The translations under genes and the position numbers were made by a program. Below the pieces are notes generated by a model that did not search any database, was not told the DNA's origin, and saw only the letters and a program-made list of their open reading frames with translations. A stretch of 64,000 nt of DNA from Amaurobius ferox (lineage: Eukaryota; Arthropoda; Arachnida; Araneae; Amaurobiidae), in the NCBI GenBank assembly GCA_951213105.1, contig OX578136.1, positions 153,677,178 through 153,741,177 on the forward strand, in the 5' to 3' direction. Shown piece by piece: positions 33,893 through 45,315 of the stretch (its first letter is position 1; each line of letters opens with the position of its first letter).

Positions 33893-33915
33893 CTTGTGTT
33901 CTAAAATGAAAAAGA
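33893..33915 (-). other. 3' splice acceptor and 8-base leader of paralogue 2
   Basis: CTGCTCTTTTTCATTTTAG ends at 33901 on the minus strand. The 8-base leader has the same length as in the 63-kb paralogue. Confidence 0.6.
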
Positions 33916-34061
33916 GCAGGAGATTTATAAATGGCTGAGTTTTATATGATCTTAAATATATTGCTAGATTTCAGGTTAATGAAAATACCAGTGAAACGAA
34001 ATACTTCTGTCCATAACTGGGGGATACTGTATATATATACTGGGATACTGTATATATATAT

Positions 34062-34417
34062 ATTTTTCCAATGGCCAGGCATTGACTCTTTCAACTTCGC
34101 CTATACATCGGCCAGAACAGTGAACCTCTTAGCCGTCAAATGACGTTGCCCCAGCGCACCAGTGGGGATGGGGACACATTGCGCCCAACAACACAAGCAT
34201 CCATGTCTTACGTGGGACTCGAACTCACAACGTGGCGACCGATCAATCGCTGGAAACGCTCGCCTTGACCGTTCGGCCACCACGTCGACTGAAATGAGCC
34301 AACAGTGCGCGGTGTTCCCAGGTGGTCACCCACCCAAGTACTAACCGCGCCCGATGCTGCTTAACTTCGGTGATCTAACGATAACCGGTGGTTTAAGCAC
34401 GGTAAAGCCGTTAGCTC
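34062..34417 (-). mobile_element. 5S-tRNA(Ser/Leu-like) composite SINE, copy C
   Basis: On the minus strand a 5S-derived head (34415-34297) is followed by the linker GGCTCATTTCAG and a class II tRNA-like module (34287-34207). That module has GTGGTGGCCGAACGGTCAAG (box A), a variable arm and box B GAGTTCGAGTCCCAC. Next is a body different from copies A and B (ATGGATGCTTGTGTTG, GGCGCAATGTGTCCCC, GACGGCTAAGAGGTTCAC), ending in GGAAAAATATATATA. GGGATACTGTATATA occurs on both sides (34419 and 34041), consistent with target duplication. Confidence 0.78.
34297..34415 (-). rRNA. 5S rRNA-derived SINE head (pseudogene)
   Basis: Reads GCTAACGGCTTTACCGTGCT ... GTTAAGCAGCATCGGGCGCG, GTTAGTACTTGGGTGGGTGA, CCACCTGGGAACACCGCG on the minus strand. 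The internal promoter is well kept, whereas the 5' third is diverged (TTAAACCACCGG). It is fused to the tRNA-like module, so not a free 5S gene. Confidence 0.85.
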
Positions 34418-35984
34418 GGGGATACTGTATATAAATGTAACTAGATAAATATACTTATAATAACTATTATATAAATGTATTTAAGACAAATCTCAGAAAT
34501 ATTATCTTATTCTTTTTTATATTATATACATCTCGATGAAGTAAACATGAGTTCTGCTCAAGTATTGTCATGTTTACAAAATGTCTGACACATACCGGAG
34601 GTTGAAGCTTTCAACTAGATCCTCGTAAGTAGGATTGTCATAATCATGACAATGACCTACTATTTGCTAGAGCAGCAAATTAATGAAAAAGGAAGCCTTT
34701 CTCTAAGATGAAGGAGAAATCGAATGACTATTTTAAACTATAGCTATTTCCTTTACTTTCTTAATAGACAGTTTTTTATTCCTAGATCTACTGATTTTAA
34801 TTCTTCCAATGGTGTCAAGATGGAAAGTCTGTGATAATATTTTCGGGCGCTAGGAGACCGAATTGTGTGCATATCCCTCAAAATCGGGCTAAAGAATAAA
34901 ATAACTAAAAATCTAATTCGAATTAAAAATAACAACGCCGAGGTGCACCTCCCGGGTTAACTACCTGTGCATCAAATTCCGTAGCCGTACGAAGCTTACA
35001 TTTTCCGCTACACACAGAATATCTTCTTTTACTATAAATAATAAAAATTTTATTATCTAATTTAAATATCATGAGAAAACACTTAAGGTGATATTAATTA
35101 TATAGTAATAAATATTAAAATATTATTGATATTTTTGAATACTTTCTTTTATTAATAAATGTATTAAATTCCGTAAAATATTAGCCATTGAAATACTTCA
35201 GTTTTTCATATGCCGTTTATGTTTTCATAATTTTCAATGCTTCCAAAAGTAAAATAAAAAAATATTGTTGAAAAAATTTATAATAAAATAATGAAAAAAA
35301 AATAATAATAATAAAATAAAAATAAGTGTTAAAGTAAAATGATTGTATCGCTTAATAATAATTTTGTTCATATAACACAAAATTTCCAAATGTATAACGG
35401 AATGGAAATTTCATATTGTTCATAATGAATTTTTGAACAATATGATTTTCATATTGTTCATAATGAATTGTCTTCTTTTTTGACTGTTAACTGTTTATTA
35501 TAAATCATTCGTAGTAGGAGAATATTTTGTTAAATTTAAAAAAAAAAACCAAAAAATCTAAAAAACCAAATTCTGTGTGGCAGTAATTTATACACATATG
35601 GAGTAAATCCTGATGTTTACTTAGACCAGTAAGTGTCTGCTATAAAACATTATTCACTGTATTATGATATTACATCAAATTCCAAATGCAACAAAAAATC
35701 TAATGATAGACATTTGCATGGACAATCCGTATTGGGTATATCGGTAATTTCATAGATATGAAGTAGATTTGAGAAATACCTAGTAAAAAATGCAAAACTG
35801 CGATATCTACATTTGTTAGGGGAGCAAACAACAACGAGAATATGTAATAAAAAGATTTGACTGCTGATCTTAGTAGAATTACCTGAACTAATGCTTGTTT
35901 AAAGAATTGTTGTTTTATTAAACATTAAGTGTATTTCGTAAAAAAAAAATCACTTTATTAGTTTGAATTTGTATTTAGATCTTG
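34418..35984. other. No gene seen
   Basis: AT-rich sequence. A small foldback/direct-repeat cluster at 35412-35470 alternates TCATATTGTTCATAATGAAT with its inverse GAACAATATGA. A TG-rich tract starts at 35991. Confidence 0.5.
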
Positions 35985-36017
35985 TATGATAGTGTGTGTG
36001 TGTGTGTGCGTGTGTGA
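35985..36017. repeat. (TG)n microsatellite
   Basis: About 14 TG dinucleotides with a single C interruption, ending in GACAC. Confidence 0.85.
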
Positions 36018-36252
36018 CACTATTAAATTATTTAAAATATTAGTAAATTTATGTTTCCAAATATGGATTCAACACAATTTCAGTTTCGTTTTATCGGACC
36101 GTGTGTTTTCAAGCTCAAAATATCCAAGGCCTAAGGCATTTTCATTTCGAAGCACCTGTGAGAAAACTCACGTATCCCCACATTGAAGTTTGTAGGTTAT
36201 GTGCATAATTCAGTTGGTAGTTGGATGAATCTTAGCATTCCTTAGGGTTTGG

Positions 36253-36543
36253 ATGCTGGTTCTGGATAAGCAGGCATACAAGTGGCTTAAGCAGCAGTCA
36301 TATAGTACCTTGGACAGTGGACGACAAAATCAGAAAAAGGCAAGCAAAATTTATAGACTGTAGAGAAGGATAAAGTTTACTGGGACCAAGCTCCCCATAA
36401 AGGAGTTAGATTCCAAGTGTGAAGTTCGGGGGGTTCGTCGTAGCCATTGCTTAATCAGTGATCATGAGGTAAAAAATAGTGAGATGACAAGTGATACTGT
36501 CAAGGTTATATCACAATGTCATGTCAAATCCGGACTAAGTTAA
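36253..36543 (+). pseudogene. Unrecognised coding-like frame with one stop
   Basis: A 97-codon frame from ATG (36253) to TAA (36541-36543), broken once by TAG at 36361-36363. Residues are polar and protein-like (MLVLDKQAYKWLKQQSYS; KLPIKELDSKCEVRGVRR; SHCLISDHEVKNSEMTS). Composition is less AT-rich than the flanks. There are no splice sites or motifs that I can name. It may be an old retroelement or gene fragment. Confidence 0.22.
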
Positions 36544-37149
36544 ACCGGTGCAGGTAGATCAGGCAGACGAGCTCTCTTGGCTCGCGACTCAAAGATCTTT
36601 CTAGGGTCTGAAATGATGTGTCGTGTCCTGCGTTTCCTGGGTCTTGGCCGCAAGTTATAATTCAAGTCAATATCTGCCATGCAGGGTTTCTCAAAGTTAC
36701 TTATGTAGAATTTCTGTGTGATATTTCTAATTTGTTCTTCAATGCAAGAGACTCAGATCGTGGAATATTACCTCGTTTAGGATACAAAATATGACATAAT
36801 TTTTGTATATCTATAATCTACTGATTTGAAGAAAATGTAGCAATAATTTTAACACATATGCGAAACATCTTGAAGTTATCCTTCTACATATTAGCGTAAC
36901 ACAATTTTAGTTTCATTTCATCGATCCGTGTATTTTAATTGTAAAGTTGATATTGAAATACTATACTTTTGAACATCAATTGTTTAAAGAAAGGCATAGT
37001 GATGTGAAAAAGTAAATCATAATATTCTGTTATTCTATATAGTGACCCCCAAATGTATACAGTGGCCCCCAAAAATTCACCCAATTAAGTATTGGAATGC
37101 AACTCGGTAATGCCACAGTTTAAAAAAACATGTATAATTGCAAATGCAC
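36544..37149. other. No gene seen
   Basis: Partly GC-richer to 36700 (GAGCTCTCTTGGCTCGCGAC), then AT-rich. No family recognised. Confidence 0.4.
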
Positions 37150-37540
37150 TAACTACAAGAACTAACAAATTCGAAACCTTCTTCAGTGTAAGAAAAAATT
37201 CACATATTTGTTTCCAAAAATACAACTAATAGATAAGCTAAACATTGAGACGAATTAGATGCGAAAATAAAATATCAATCTCTGATTTATAAGATAAATA
37301 AAATTTCCTCTTTAATACTTAGTGTAGCCTTCTTTGGATTTCAAAATCGCTTCAATACAGTTTTGGCATAGAGATAATTAGATTTTAGCAAATCTTTTGT
37401 GCAATATTGTCTAATTCCCTTTCAATGCTCATCAAGGTTCATTCATAAACTTTGGAACGTCGAAGTAATCTGAAACAAGTCTTTTAAGAAGACACTATGT
37501 GCGTTCAATCAGATTTAGATCCGGAAACTGAGGAGACTAC
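37150..37540 (-). mobile_element. Tc1/mariner transposase C-terminal relic
   Basis: The minus strand reads PQFPDLNLIERT (37535-37500), the counterpart of Tc1 PQSPDLNPIE, whose final acidic residue is near the catalytic triad. Further on is NLIISMPKLY with IQRRLH (37390-37320), matching LIxSMPxR...GGxTKY. The same sequence at 5230-6010 is a second relic. Several stops are present. Confidence 0.6.
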
Positions 37541-37604
37541 TCAAGAACACAAATGCTGTTGCAGCTGCAGTTTTTGCACAGTTTATCGTAGTTCTATTAC
37601 AGTT

Positions 37605-37680
37605 TTTTTTTGTTGAGACCCAGACCGTCCGACCTACCAGAAAGGTGTAAGGTAATTGTTTGGACGGCCGGGCTATTACA
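37605..37680 (-). mobile_element. 5S-type SINE tail fragment
   Basis: GTTGAGACCCAGACCGTCCG, ACCTACCAGAAAGGTGTAAG, GTAATTGTTTGGACGGCCGG is the reverse complement of the SINE tail. It is heavily 5'-truncated. TTTTTTTTGTT at its left edge corresponds to the 3' tail. ATTACAGTTT occurs on both sides (37596 and 37675) as a likely target duplication. Confidence 0.7.
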
Positions 37681-38367
37681 GTTTGTATTAAAGTTGCTAT
37701 TTCTACTGCTTTGAAAAGTAATACATGCAAACCTCCCTTACACGAAAAGTAACTTTTACAGATAACTCTGTTACTTTTACCCAATTACTACAGCTTCTGC
37801 AATGTTGCTACAATAGAGGAACAAACTCGTCCTGTATGTCAACTTCTCGAGATTCATTGATCAATCTCGTAATCATTACAGTGAATAGTATTTGTTTTTG
37901 CTGGAGAAAGCCCCCCCCCCCCCCATTTTATAGCTGGTAAATTTAACGCTGTGATATTAATTGCTGTGTTTTATAGCTCGAGGTTATGCTAAAGTAGATT
38001 CTGAGTATAGTAGTTTGGTTTAATTTTTTATCCGATTTAAAATAATTTTATATAGTGAAACTTTTATTCAATGTTAAAATAAAATGATAATCATCAAAAG
38101 GTGCGTATTCTGTATTTCATAAAAACAAATTACATAAAATAATAACTATAACAATATAATTGCATTTGCCCATTTGCATTTTGAATTAAGTTTGAGCATA
38201 TGAAAAATATTCAACTCAATTCATAATTTCGATTGTTTATAATTTGACGGTTTTTTTGGAATAGAATAATTTAGCGAAAAAGTAGGTAAAACGTAATAAC
38301 CACTGAAGCAATAAAAGAAATAAGCAATAATTAAAATGATTTTTAATAGAACTATCAAATAATTTAC
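37681..38367. other. No gene seen; C16 tract near 37910
   Basis: AT-rich sequence with a long pure C tract (37909-37924). It would lie in the first intron of the 33.7-kb peptide gene if the 38.4-kb promoter serves it. Confidence 0.5.
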
Positions 38368-38449
38368 CTTTCCTCTGAAATTTTATTCGTTTTGACGCTG
38401 CTGCTCTTTCTTTGGAATGATCCAGAGACACTACGGCTTCCCTTTTATA
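38368..38449 (-). promoter_or_regulatory. TATA/Inr promoter, leader exon and splice donor
   Basis: On the minus strand TATAAAAGG starts at 38449. A perfect arthropod initiator TCATTC (TCAKTY) places A+1 at 38418, 31 bases downstream. The 51-base leader ends TTTCAGAGGAAAG at 38368 and is followed by GTAAAT, a good donor. The next good acceptor followed by a convincing start on this strand is at 33901, giving a first intron of about 4.5 kb for glycine-rich paralogue 2. Promoter geometry is seen directly; the link to that gene is inferred. Confidence 0.55.
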
Positions 38450-39720
38450 CTTAATTCTCGACTATACTTGTGACAAAAACAGGCTAATGATCTTGATAGA
38501 GAAAGTGCTCATTACCGACACACGAAAAATAAACCAAAATACGTTCCAAAAATAAACCAGCAATCACACACTACGAGTATTTAATTAACCATTACTACCA
38601 TATCCGGCCCAATTGGTGACCCTAATACCATTTGCCTTTATCCTGCAAAAAATGTCAATGTTACAGCAGTCACTGAGAACGAGAGTAACTTCCTACACCA
38701 TCCCTAATGGCATGCCTCATAAAAATCTCAAGAAACAATCACTAGTGACCGAAAATCACGGAAGCGACTCGCTCCATAGAGCACCCTTCCGCCTGATGCA
38801 TGTGGAAAAAATATCGAGAGTCAAAATTCTATGAATTTGATGTAAAACCTATAATGGACAAGGCAGAAGTGGGTTCTGTTTCTGCTTTTAGAAAAATGTA
38901 GGGATCTGTAATAAGACTTTATTGTTTGTGTGCTCGTGTACCGAAGCTTATATGTTGAGTTGTAGTTATACTTGAAGTAAACATGAATCGAGTGTAATGG
39001 GTTATTGTATTTCGCTGAACATGGTTAGATTTTTGAAAGGGAGAGGAATACATGTTGTGGGTGATCGAGAGGGGTATTGTTCGATAATACAAGAGGAAGA
39101 CATTTATTGGACAATAAAGAATGTTCTGAAGTTGGATTGATATATTTGGATTGTTGCCGCACATGAGGAAGTTCTGTGTTTCTTATCAAAAGTATGTAAA
39201 AAGTTATGCCCCATATATATCTAGGCGATTTAAATAAGGTGGTAAATCTTCCGGATTCTTGCAGGAAAAGAAAGAGAAATTGCAAAATAATCGTTTATGG
39301 GAATTTGGTGTACGGTAAAATAATTCTAAAACATGGTGGGACCAATACATGATTTTTTTTCAAAATATGGATGTTTTGTTAACATGCAGTTGTATGAATT
39401 TTACAAATATATAACGCGAACTGATATATAATAAATATATATTTAAATATACATCGAATATGATAGTTTTCACTGACGATGCTTTGAATGTTGGCTGCTC
39501 GCCAAATATCACTTAAATTTCTAATATCAGTTGATGTTAGGATTATCCTTATATTTGTAGATAGCATCATGAATGGACCGGTTTCACATTTATCATGTGC
39601 TGGTCAATATAGAATAGCCAATATCTGTAATGACCGTAAGAACACTTGTTATATGCATATATGTATGCAACAACTTTTTAGGCTTTTAACAAGTTCTTTA
39701 ACTTCCGATGCAGATATTGG
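38450..39720. other. No gene seen
   Basis: AT-rich sequence. Minus frames at 38919-39285 overlap in two frames and have no domain. A plus frame at 39488-39778 is not convincing but ends over the ribozyme-like motif. Confidence 0.45.
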
Positions 39721-39778
39721 CTATGCAAGGCTGATGAGTAGCGAAACTGGTCAGCTGCTACCTACAATGGAAGCATAG
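39721..39778 (+). ncRNA. Hammerhead-ribozyme-like core (doubtful)
   Basis: CUGAUGA (39731-39737), then G-UAG-C as a one-pair stem II, GAAA (39743-39746), then C-U-G and GUC (39750-39752) as a minimal stem III and cleavage triplet. This resembles the minimal type I hammerheads of Penelope-like retroelements. CUAUGC (39721-39726) and GCAUAG (39773-39778) could close a distal stem I, but the bases next to the core (AAGG against AGCU) do not pair. A competing GUAGC/GCUAC hairpin exists. It may be a decayed ribozyme or coincidence. Confidence 0.25.
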
Positions 39779-39954
39779 TCCGAAGTTTGGAAACGTGCCC
39801 TATGGGTGAATTCTGTGGCTATCCGTATATTAACTGCTTTTCTCTTTACTTTATATTAGCTTTTCCTTTTCTTTAACCACATGAATGTATCGGTCCCTAC
39901 ACATGCACAACAGTAAAATGAACATCTCTAAACCAGCTACAAATATCAATCTAA
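39779..39954. other. No feature seen
   Basis: Short unique sequence leading into the satellite array. Confidence 0.5.
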
Positions 39955-41526
39955 AATGCCAATTGGTCATTTGTTTATTTAAGAAAACTCTGTGATTAAT
40001 GGTGTGAGAGCAGATATATAATAATCTTAAAACACTAAAACAGAAGCGTGGGAATGGAGCCAAAAAAAAAAGGCCAGACGAAACGGCGACAACGTTGACA
40101 TTAAATCGGACGATATTTTATGACAATAAATGCCTCATTTAGTATTGAACCTCAATCACCGAAAAGAGATATCATTTTAAAATGCCAATTGGTCATTTGT
40201 TTATTTAACAAAACTATGTGATTAATGGTGTGAGAGCAGATATATAATAATCTTAAAACACTAAAACAGAAGCGTGGGAATGGAGCCACAAAAAAAAAGG
40301 CCAGACGAAACGGCGACAACGTTGACATTAAATCGGATGATATTTTATGCCAATAAATGCCTCATTTAGTACTAAACCTCAATCACCGAAAAGAGATATC
40401 ATTTTAAAATGCCAATTGGTCATTTGTTTATTTAACAAAACTATGTGATTAATGGTGTGAGAGCAGATATATAATAATCTTAAAACACTAAAACAGAAGC
40501 GTGGGAATGGAGCCAAAAAAAAAGGCCAGACGAAACGGCGACAACGTTGACATTAAATCGGATGATATTTTATGCCAATAAATGCCTCATTTAGTACTAA
40601 ACCTCAATCACCGAAAAGAGATATCGTTTTAAAATGCCAATTGGTCATTTGTTTATTTAACAAAACTATGTGATTAATGGTGTGAGAGCAGATATATAAT
40701 AATCTTAAAACACTAAAACAGAAGCGTGGGAATGGAGCCAAAAAAAAAAAGGCCAGACGAAACGGCGACAACGTTGACATTAAATCGGACGATATTTTAT
40801 GACAATAAATGCCTCATTTAGTATTGAACCTCAATCACCGAAAAGAGATATCATTTTAAAATGCCAATTGGTCATTTGTTTATTTAACAAAACTATGTGA
40901 TTAATGGTGTGAGAGCAGATATATAATAATCTTAAAACACTAAAACAGAAGCGTGGGAATGGAGCCACAAAAAAAAAGGCCAGACGAAACGGCGACAACG
41001 TTGACATTAAATCGGATGATATTTTATGCCAATAAATGCCTCATTTAGTACTAAACCTCAATCACCGAAAAGAGATATCATTTTAAAATGCCAATTGGTC
41101 ATTTGTTTATTTAACAAAACTATGTGATTAATGGTGTGAGAGCAGATATATAATAATCTTAAAACACTAAAACAGAAGCGTGGGAATGGAGCCAAAAAAA
41201 AAGGCCAGACGAAACGGCGACAACGTTGACATTAAATCGGATGATATTTTATGCCAATAAATGCCTCATTTAGTACTAAACCTCAATCACCGAAAAGAGA
41301 TATCGTTTTAAAATGCCAATTGGTCATTTGTTTATTTAACAAAACTATGTGATTAATGGTGTGAGAGCAGATATATAATAATCTTAAAACACTAAAACAG
41401 AAGCGTGGGAATGGAGCCAAAAAAAAAAGGCCAGACGAAACGGCGACAACGTTGACATTAAATCGGACGATATTTTATGACAATAAATGCCTCAATTAGT
41501 ATTGATACCTCAATCACCGAAAAGAG
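39955..41526 (+). repeat. ~226-base satellite, 7 units, three-unit higher-order repeat
   Basis: Units start with AATGCCAATTGGTCATTTG at 39955, 40181, 40408, 40633, 40860, 41087 and 41312. Variants repeat in the order A, B, C, A, B, C, A. A has CGGACGATATTTTATGACAA and AGTATTGA. B and C have CGGATGATATTTTATGCCAA and AGTACTAA. B alone has GCCACAAAA before the A-tract, and C ends ATATCGTTTTAA. Equivalent units are 678-679 bases apart, so the true repeat is a trimer. The A-tract length varies by one or two between copies. Confidence 0.95.
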
Positions 41527-42387
41527 ACACACTGACGAGATTTTTGGCAAAGGTATTCGGAAAAAGCAAACTTGAACTGAAAGACTCTAAAAGACGTCCT
41601 CGGAATGAGTGGCGTCCATATTCTGCGTTTTTTGTGAGATAGCGTTCCTGTAAAATGAGAAAGCAACCGACCACGTGTCCACAATGATATGAGCATTTTA
41701 ATTGCTTTCTATTGGTAGTAATATGAATTGCCAGTTTTTTTAATGCTGTGATGTACTGCATCATGATATCCAACTGAGAACTTTAAGTCTCACGATTTGG
41801 CTGTAATTTAGGCAATCACATGGAGATTGGATCTTGTTTTAGATCTGTGTACAAATTATAAATAAAATATGGTTTTATTTAAAACCTATTGCTATGTAAT
41901 GTTTTCAGATCTTCTAGTGTACATGTGCATGTAATGATTTCAGTATGGAGTTTAAGGGCCGGACATCGTCTGACAAATATAACAGCTTTTTTTCATCAGC
42001 ATATGTCTCCATGCATATGATAAATTATATTTTTAAAGATAACTGGAATGCCCTTCTTCACTTAGTAATTTATTCCCTAAAGTTTACTACACCGCGTAAC
42101 TAATTACTTATTTAATACGTATACAATGATATCTGTAAGCTGCTGGGAATTACAGCAAGCATCATAAATGAGAGGTATTTAAAGCCATTTATTTCGCAAA
42201 TTATACGACCAACAAATTTGTGTGGCCGCACAAGTAAAGAACATTTTTTCAGATAACACATAATTTATAAAAACACATAATTAATTTAATAATTTATTTC
42301 TAGTTTTTACTGGTATTGACTGGATTCCTCTTGGAACAAAATTTAATGAAATAAATCAAATTGCACCTACAATACTGATAAAAAAAA
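41527..42387. other. No gene seen
   Basis: AT-rich sequence. Overlapping minus frames at 41510-41773 reach into the satellite edge and are not supported. Confidence 0.5.
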
Positions 42388-43706
42388 TCTGATGTGGGCA
42401 ATACATGACTTTCCTTATATAATGCAATGAATTTACTACTTTTACAGTTAAAAAAAATGTTATTCTTATAGTAGATACTTATATTCTTTCCAAGATATTG
42501 AATTTTCCTCAATTAGTCGTCATTTTCATTGATTTAGCGTCATTTTTATCAATTTGGCGGGATTTTTGTTAATTTGGCAGCAATTAAAAATGTCACCAAG
42601 TTGGCAACATTCCGCCATATTCGTCGCTAAAATCTTGCCACGCGTTATGGACGAAGAAATAAGTTATTCTTACAGCAAATAAATGACTATTGCCGTTCAA
42701 ATACAAAAGTATTACACAAAGTATCTTTTTTCATGCCGCCCAGGCGGTGAAGTGGATAGCGTCTCCGACTGCTGTCTAGTGGGCTTGGGTTCGAATCCCG
42801 AGTAAGGCATGGGTGTTTTCTTGAGGATGAAGTCAGTCTTCCGCCTTCTGGGTCCTCGCCAAATGTGAAGCTGCAACCCCCCAGACCTTCGTCAGTGATG
42901 CTTGTTTGTGTTAATAAAAAACTTTGTGATCTCGTCTTGTGCCATTCTTTGTCCTTCTTCTGGCATCACTGGTCCTGTTTGTGGTTCGACCGAAACAGGA
43001 GGTTATGAGCAACAACAACAACAGCATCTTTTTTCATGAATGGAACGAGCTAGATCCACGAGAATGATGTCACCTAATTTATCGCATGGTATACTATTAC
43101 ATATGAAAAGTGAACATGTTTCTCAATAGGCAATATTTTTTTTTTATTTTATATAACTTTTTGATAATTTTTTTGAAACATGTGCAATATCTCGAGAACG
43201 GTTCATGTTAGCGTTCTAAAATTTATGTCAATCGCTTTCTAAAGAAAAATTACATAAGAAATGTCTATTTGAGTAACTTTATTAGCGGTTTTGATTTTTT
43301 GACGATTTTTTCAAAACTTCACTCGAAAATTTAGAAGGGTTCAGAACATTCGATTGCGTATAAAAGCAATAGGCTTCCAGTGTTTACGGACTGTGATTTT
43401 TGTACCAAATTTCGTTTGAATCGGTCTATTCGTTCGTCAGTTATCGTCTCCACAGACTCACTGACACACACACACACACACACACTTTCACACACACACA
43501 CACACATACTTTCACACACACACATACACATACTTTCACACACACGCACATACTTTCACGCACGCACACACAGACATCACTTCAAAAATGTTTGATTCGT
43601 GATCAGAGATGCTTGAAACGTGCTCTCCCGTCAAAAACTCGAATTCTAATTTTCGACCCCATCACAATACTTTCCTTATACATTATGTATATAAGGAAAG
43701 TAAAAA
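42388..43706 (+). mobile_element. H1 Helentron-like element, copy 3, with SINE inside
   Basis: The 5' TCTGATGTGGGCAATACATG and subterminal repeat match copy 1. The 3' hairpin is at 43669-43701. The microsatellite here is (CA)n interrupted by TACTTTCACA in a higher order (43464-43572). Without the 290-base SINE and one 13-base duplicate the length is close to the other copies. The frames across the CA tract are artefacts. Confidence 0.7.
42736..43025 (+). mobile_element. tRNA-derived SINE with perfect 13-bp target duplication
   Basis: The head GCCGCCCAGGCGGTGAAG, GTGGATAGCGTCTC (box A-like) is followed by box B GGTTCGAATCCC (42788-42799). The body is about 200 bases (GTCTTCCGCCTTCTGGGTCC, CCCCAGACCTTCGTCAGTGA) and the tail GAGCAACAACAACAACAG. 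ATCTTTTTTCATG occurs identically at 42723-42735 and 43026-43038. The CAA-type tail resembles that of the 5S SINEs, so both may use the same LINE machinery. Confidence 0.88.
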
Positions 43707-43860
43707 TGCCTGTAATGGGCATATATAAGTAATAAGCATAATGTAATGGGCATAATAAGATAATGTAATGGGCATGATAAGATAATGCAATGGGCATAAT
43801 AAGATAATATAATGGGCATAATAAGAAATAATGGGCATAACAAGAAATAATAATCTACAA
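43707..43860 (+). repeat. ~22-base tandem repeat, about six units
   Basis: The core is ATAATGTAATGGGCATAATA with small changes (TGATAAG, TATAATGGG, ACAAGAAATAATGGGCAT). It abuts the 3' end of the H1 copy. Confidence 0.8.
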
Positions 43861-43994
43861 TTCCTGATTGGGAATCACTGGCCTAGAGGGAAATCTGTTC
43901 CACATTCTGTCGTATTGCTATTGATACTGCTTTATTTGAATAACCACATTTAATATTTTTAATTCTCATTAAACTTTTGTAAGAAAGAAACAAG

Positions 43995-45224
43995 AATGAT
44001 CAATCATGCTTAAAGCATTGATTATGAAACACTTTCCAACTTCAATGCAATTTTATTTAAACATGTCTAAAATGCAATACATTCCTCGGTAATATTTTAA
44101 AACTTATCACAATACTACATTAATTTATTATATTTGAAACCTTAAACCTTCATCGAAAAAAATTAACTTCATTCAAATGACGGCATTAAAGTATAAATTG
44201 CCTGGTTTAAACATCTCTTAAATGTTATACATTCCTCGGTAATAATTTTAGAATTATCATAATACTACGATAATTTATTATATTTGAAAACTTCATCGAA
44301 AACAACTGAAATCCATTCAAATGACGTCATAAAAAAACAACACGCCTGGCTCTCTCTATAAAAGCAACATTTCATTCATAAATAATTCCCCCATTCATGT
44401 CATTCATCACAATACTATAATCAAAAACAATTTATTTTATTTAAAAATTCAGACCATTGAGCTGCAAGTAAGTAATCTCTGTGCGTAAAACTTCATCGAA
44501 AATTATCGTCCTTCTCTTTCTAAAATCAATGAATTCATATCAGCTAAGCAGACTCCATGGACTAAATGATTTTGTGTTAAAGAATTACAGCGATTCTAAT
44601 ACAACTCATTCTACATATTTTGCTGTTTACATTTTACATAGGTGAAAAATAGGCTTAATAGTAGAAATATTCAAATTTGAAAGAGCATTTAAACTGAAAT
44701 ATATTGCCATTGCGTTGTTTCAGTATGTAGATGCACAGAATTTAGGCAAAAATAAAGTAATTTTAGGACGGATACAACACTCAATATGAATTAAAAAGAA
44801 CTTTAAAAATCACGATTTTGACACAAGATGGATGCCATATATCATTTTGAAGTGGGTCATGTGATCGTTTCATATCATGGACACGTGATCGCTTAATATA
44901 AGAGGTGTTATTATTATTTTAATTTTTATTTAAAAAACAACTGAATATATTTCGCTGAATTTTTTTTTATATATTTTAGGGAACAATTTGAATATTGCCT
45001 AAAATTTTCGAAGCAATTTGTGAATTTTAAATCCGCTTAAAAAATGCTTGAAAAATTAGGTCCCATAGGGCTCAATGTATTCCATTTTTTCAACCCGGGT
45101 TCAATCCAAAACTAATTGGGTGATATTATTCATTTATATTCTCATAGGTCCTATAGACCGTCTGAACAACATACTAAAATTTCATTTTGATTAAGTCATT
45201 TTTACGGCAGTTATCGTGCTAACG

Positions 45225-45266
<42 letters not shown>

Positions 45267-45315
45267 ATGAATGAACAAAGTCATAAACACTTTTCAACTT
45301 TGTTGTAAAGTGTTA
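43995..45315 (+). mobile_element. H2 Helentron-like element, copy 2 (full length)
   Basis: The 5' end GATCAATCATGCTTAAAGC, ATTGATTATG folds on itself and is followed by the subterminal repeat AACACTTTCCAACTT. The 3' end is the hairpin AACACTTTTCAACTTTGTTG then TAAAGTGTT (45286-45314), whose stem repeats that subterminal motif. Inside are about three tandem ~140-base units (ATACATTCCTCGGTAATA, ACTTCATCGAAAA), the phrase CCCGGGTTCAATCC and a (GACA)n microsatellite at 45224-45265. It has the same plan as H1 with a different sequence. Non-coding. Confidence 0.68.

Noticed and set aside
34207..34287. Functional tRNA-Ser gene
   Set aside because: The acceptor arms do not pair cleanly and the unit sits between a 5S head and a SINE body.
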